A stretch of 24,338 bases of DNA from positions 1 to 24,338 of the forward strand of contig DDIE01000018.1 of assembly GCA_002338385.1 (NCBI GenBank), in the 5' to 3' direction. This stretch comes from Proteobacteria bacterium UBA1858 (GTDB taxonomy: Bacteria > Pseudomonadota > Gammaproteobacteria > UBA4575). The position numbers were made by a program, and so were the translations under genes. A model generated the notes under the pieces. The model had not been told where the DNA came from, did no database searches, and saw nothing but the letters and a program-made list of their open reading frames with translations. Numbering within the stretch: the stretch's first letter is position 1; each line of letters begins with the position of its first letter. This document shows, piece after piece, positions 22,850-24,338 of this stretch.

Positions 22850-22885
22850 TTGCCAGCACCGCAGTAGTTGCATAAAGTAATGCAA
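22850..22885 (+). promoter_or_regulatory. HNH gene promoter with overlapping dyad
   Basis: TTGCCA at 22850-22855 (5 of 6 to the -35 consensus) and TAAAGT at 22873-22878 (4 of 6 to the -10) are 17 bases apart. A perfect dyad TTGCAT-N6-ATGCAA at 22868-22885 covers the -10 element, a typical repressor position. The regulator is unknown. Confidence 0.4.
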
Positions 22886-22905
22886 ATCACAAAGGTGAAG
22901 TGTTT

Positions 22906-23499
22906 ATGATTCAAGCACTCTGGCAACAAGTATTGCGAACAGATGTGTCCGGTATGCCACTTGAGTGGATCAATTATCAAGAAGCCACCAAGTTGTATTG
23001 CGCTGACCAGGTCGCATACACCTGCGGTGAACCCCTCTATATCGTGCGTGGTGGAGTTAATTCCAAGACCGGTCTCAAAAGCAGCATTGAGATCAACTCT
23101 ATCATTGCCACCTACGGCAACAATAAATCACTGCACGATAGCTATGTGCCTCCCCTTAACAACCAAACTCTTTTCCGGCGTGACACCCATATTTGCCTAT
23201 ATTGCGGCGAGGGTTTTGATCGACGCGACCTGTCGCGTGACCACGTCACACCGATCAGTCACGGTGGCGAGGATATTTGGAGTAATGTAGTAACGGCGTG
23301 TAAGCGATGCAACAATCAAAAAGCAGATAGCACGCCAGAACAGGCGGGGATGCAACTGCTAGCTGTGCCATTCGTGCCTACCCACGCGGAATACATATAT
23401 TTGCAAGGGCGCCGAGTCCTGGCCGACCAAATGAAATTTCTGTTGGCGCATTTTCCACGTACAAGTCCTCTACACGACAGGTTACGTCGATTTTCATAG
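22906..23499 (+). CDS. HNH endonuclease family protein
   Basis: This is a 197-residue cytoplasmic protein with a C-terminal HNH nuclease fold. The zinc knuckles are C97-x2-C100 (CLYCGEGF) and C132-x2-C135 (CKRCNN); between them lie DHVTPISHGGED, with the catalytic H113, and N127 in SNVVTACKRCNNQKAD, making a complete HNN-type site. The N-terminal 90 residues are a separate region of unknown role, and the C-terminal 50 contain a Tyr/Arg-rich helix. I choose the ATG at 22906 over the GTG at 22900 because AAGGTGA at 22892-22898 is well placed for it. Such stand-alone HNH proteins are common in gammaproteobacterial chromosomes; no methylase, intron or phage gene accompanies it, so the target is not known. 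Confidence 0.88.
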   Translation: MIQALWQQVLRTDVSGMPLEWINYQEATKLYCADQVAYTCGEPLYIVRGGVNSKTGLKSSIEINSIIATYGNNKSLHDSYVPPLNNQTLFRRDTHICLYCGEGFDRRDLSRDHVTPISHGGEDIWSNVVTACKRCNNQKADSTPEQAGMQLLAVPFVPTHAEYIYLQGRRVLADQMKFLLAHFPRTSPLHDRLRRFS

Positions 23500-23504
23500 C
23501 TGCT

Positions 23505-23526
23505 TGATCGCGTTATGCTGCGATCA
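23505..23526. repeat. 7-bp dyad upstream of hemH
   Basis: TGATCGC (23505-23511) and GCGATCA (23520-23526) form a perfect inverted repeat with an 8-base loop, just after the HNH stop codon and 21 bases before hemH. There is no T-run. It could be a weak hairpin in a shared HNH-hemH transcript or a regulator site for hemH. Each arm contains a GATC. Confidence 0.4.
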
Positions 23527-23546
23527 CTATCACAACAATAAACATC

Positions 23547-24338
23547 ATGAAATATCTCGGGCAAAAAGATTACCGCCACTCCACTCCTGAAAAGACCGGT
23601 CTACTGATCACTAATCTCGGTACGCCTGAAGCGCCCACCGCGCCAGCACTGCGAAAATATCTCGCTGAGTTCTTGTGGGATCCGCGTGTGGTAGAGATTC
23701 CGCGACCTGTTTGGTGGTTGCTTTTGAATCTTATCATTTTGCGCATCAGGCCCAAGAGAAGTGCAGCCGCTTACGAGAAGGTATGGACCTCTGAGGGATC
23801 TCCGCTAATGTCGCATACGCGTAACCAATGTGCAGGCATCAAGCACCAATTGGAGATGCTGGGTCTCGCTCATCTAGAGGTCGAATTTGCCATGCGTTAT
23901 GGTCAGCCCTCAATCGAATCGGCCTTACTTAAGTTACAACAGAAAAATGTCAGTAAGCTTGTGGTTCTGCCGCTCTATCCGCAATATTCAGGATCAACGA
24001 CAGGCTCCACGTTCGATGCTATTGCCCATACATTCACTAAGCTACGTTGGACGCCTGAGCTTAGATTTATTCAAAAATACGCCGCCCATGACGCCTACAT
24101 CACAGCCTGTGCTGAACAAATACACAACCACTGGCAGACCCATGGGCGTAACGAAAAACTGATTTTTTCTTTCCACGGTGTACCCAAACGCTATTTAATG
24201 TCGGGTGATCCCTACCATTGCCAATGCCATAAAACAGCCCGTCTGATCGTAGCAAAGTTACACCTCAGCGATGATCAATGGATGACAACCTTTCAGTCGC
24301 GTTTTGGGCGTGAAGAATGGTTACAGCCTTACACTGAT
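23547..24338 (+). CDS. hemH: ferrochelatase, 5' part (partial)
   Basis: Ferrochelatase inserts iron into protoporphyrin IX, the last step of haem synthesis, at the cytoplasmic side of the membrane. The frame is open from the ATG at 23547 to the window end (264 codons), with the last 80-110 residues missing. Visible family blocks are GLLITNLGTPEAP at about 17-29, LRKYLAEFLWDPRVVEIPRP, AYEKVWTSEGSPL, the AMRYGQPSI block at about 116-124, VVLPLYPQYSGSTTGS at about 140-155, and FSFHGVPKRYLMSGDPYHCQCH at about 211-232, holding the metal-binding catalytic histidine. No good ribosome binding site is seen before the ATG. Haem demand fits the c-type cytochromes elsewhere in the window, but the genes are far apart. 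Confidence 0.96.
   Translation, partial: MKYLGQKDYRHSTPEKTGLLITNLGTPEAPTAPALRKYLAEFLWDPRVVEIPRPVWWLLLNLIILRIRPKRSAAAYEKVWTSEGSPLMSHTRNQCAGIKHQLEMLGLAHLEVEFAMRYGQPSIESALLKLQQKNVSKLVVLPLYPQYSGSTTGSTFDAIAHTFTKLRWTPELRFIQKYAAHDAYITACAEQIHNHWQTHGRNEKLIFSFHGVPKRYLMSGDPYHCQCHKTARLIVAKLHLSDDQWMTTFQSRFGREEWLQPYTD

Larger units (their letters stand above)
22475..22905. other. priA-HNH intergenic region
   Basis: This divergent gap of about 430 bases holds no gene. From left to right it has three DnaA boxes (22509-22543), a minus-strand TTGACA (22551-22546) that could serve priA, a 13-base dyad ACACTT-T-AAGTGT (22772-22784), an AT-rich patch at about 22800-22835, and the HNH promoter with an overlapping TTGCAT/ATGCAA dyad (22868-22885). 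The stretch 22560-22760 has no structure that I can interpret. Confidence 0.5.

Noticed and set aside
22906..23499. HNH gene as part of a restriction system, intron or phage
   Set aside because: No methylase, intron structure or phage gene is adjacent; both neighbours are core genes.

Overview
The window is ordinary core chromosome of a gammaproteobacterium with mixed, not strongly GC-rich, composition. The evidence is a set of gene neighbourhoods typical of Pseudomonas-like gammaproteobacteria: polA-engB-cytochrome c4-dsbA, ubiK-comM facing glnK-amtB, and priA-argS-SPOR protein. Membrane cytochrome c5, periplasmic DsbA and an outer-membrane barrel show a Gram-negative envelope and a respiratory lifestyle. 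I see no tRNA, rRNA, CRISPR array, prophage or intact insertion sequence.

Layout. 1-870 (+): the 3' end of a TRAP transporter binding protein, then a small two-helix membrane protein. 871-3490 (-): a LOG-family nucleotidase-like gene, then dctQ and dctM. 3587-6280 (+): polA. 6512-7114 (-): engB. 7330-9494 (+): cytochrome c4, dsbA and a membrane-anchored cytochrome c5. 9584-10281 (-): ubiK followed by a wrecked comM. 10340-13001 (+): a nitrogen-control unit made of NtrC-type sites, a sigma-54 promoter, an outer-membrane beta-barrel gene, glnK, amtB and a strong terminator. 13019-16054: speE (-) and speA (+) diverging from a 14-bp gap, then ycgL. 16066-17106 (-): nadA. 17269-17898 (+): an unrecognised exported protein. 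17911-22474 (-): priA, argS and a SPOR-domain gene. 22509-22543: three DnaA boxes in front of priA. 22906-23499 (+): an HNH nuclease. 23547-end (+): hemH, cut by the window edge.

How the genes work together. The best-resolved circuit is the nitrogen unit: two NtrC-like sites about 110-130 bp upstream of a -24/-12 promoter should switch on the barrel protein, the PII signal protein and the ammonium channel under nitrogen limitation. Cytochromes c4 and c5 carry electrons towards terminal oxidases, with DsbA next to them for periplasmic disulfides. SpeA and SpeE are the ends of a polyamine route whose middle steps are not here. PriA, PolA and ArgS are replication and translation housekeeping.

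No wholly new system is evident. The points most worth a second look are: the comM remnant fused to the 3' end of an unrelated reading frame, with a 13-bp inverted duplication at the join; the symmetric -10 element between speE and speA that would give leaderless mRNAs both ways; the DnaA-box cluster in the priA promoter; the split TRAP locus; and the exported protein at 17269.
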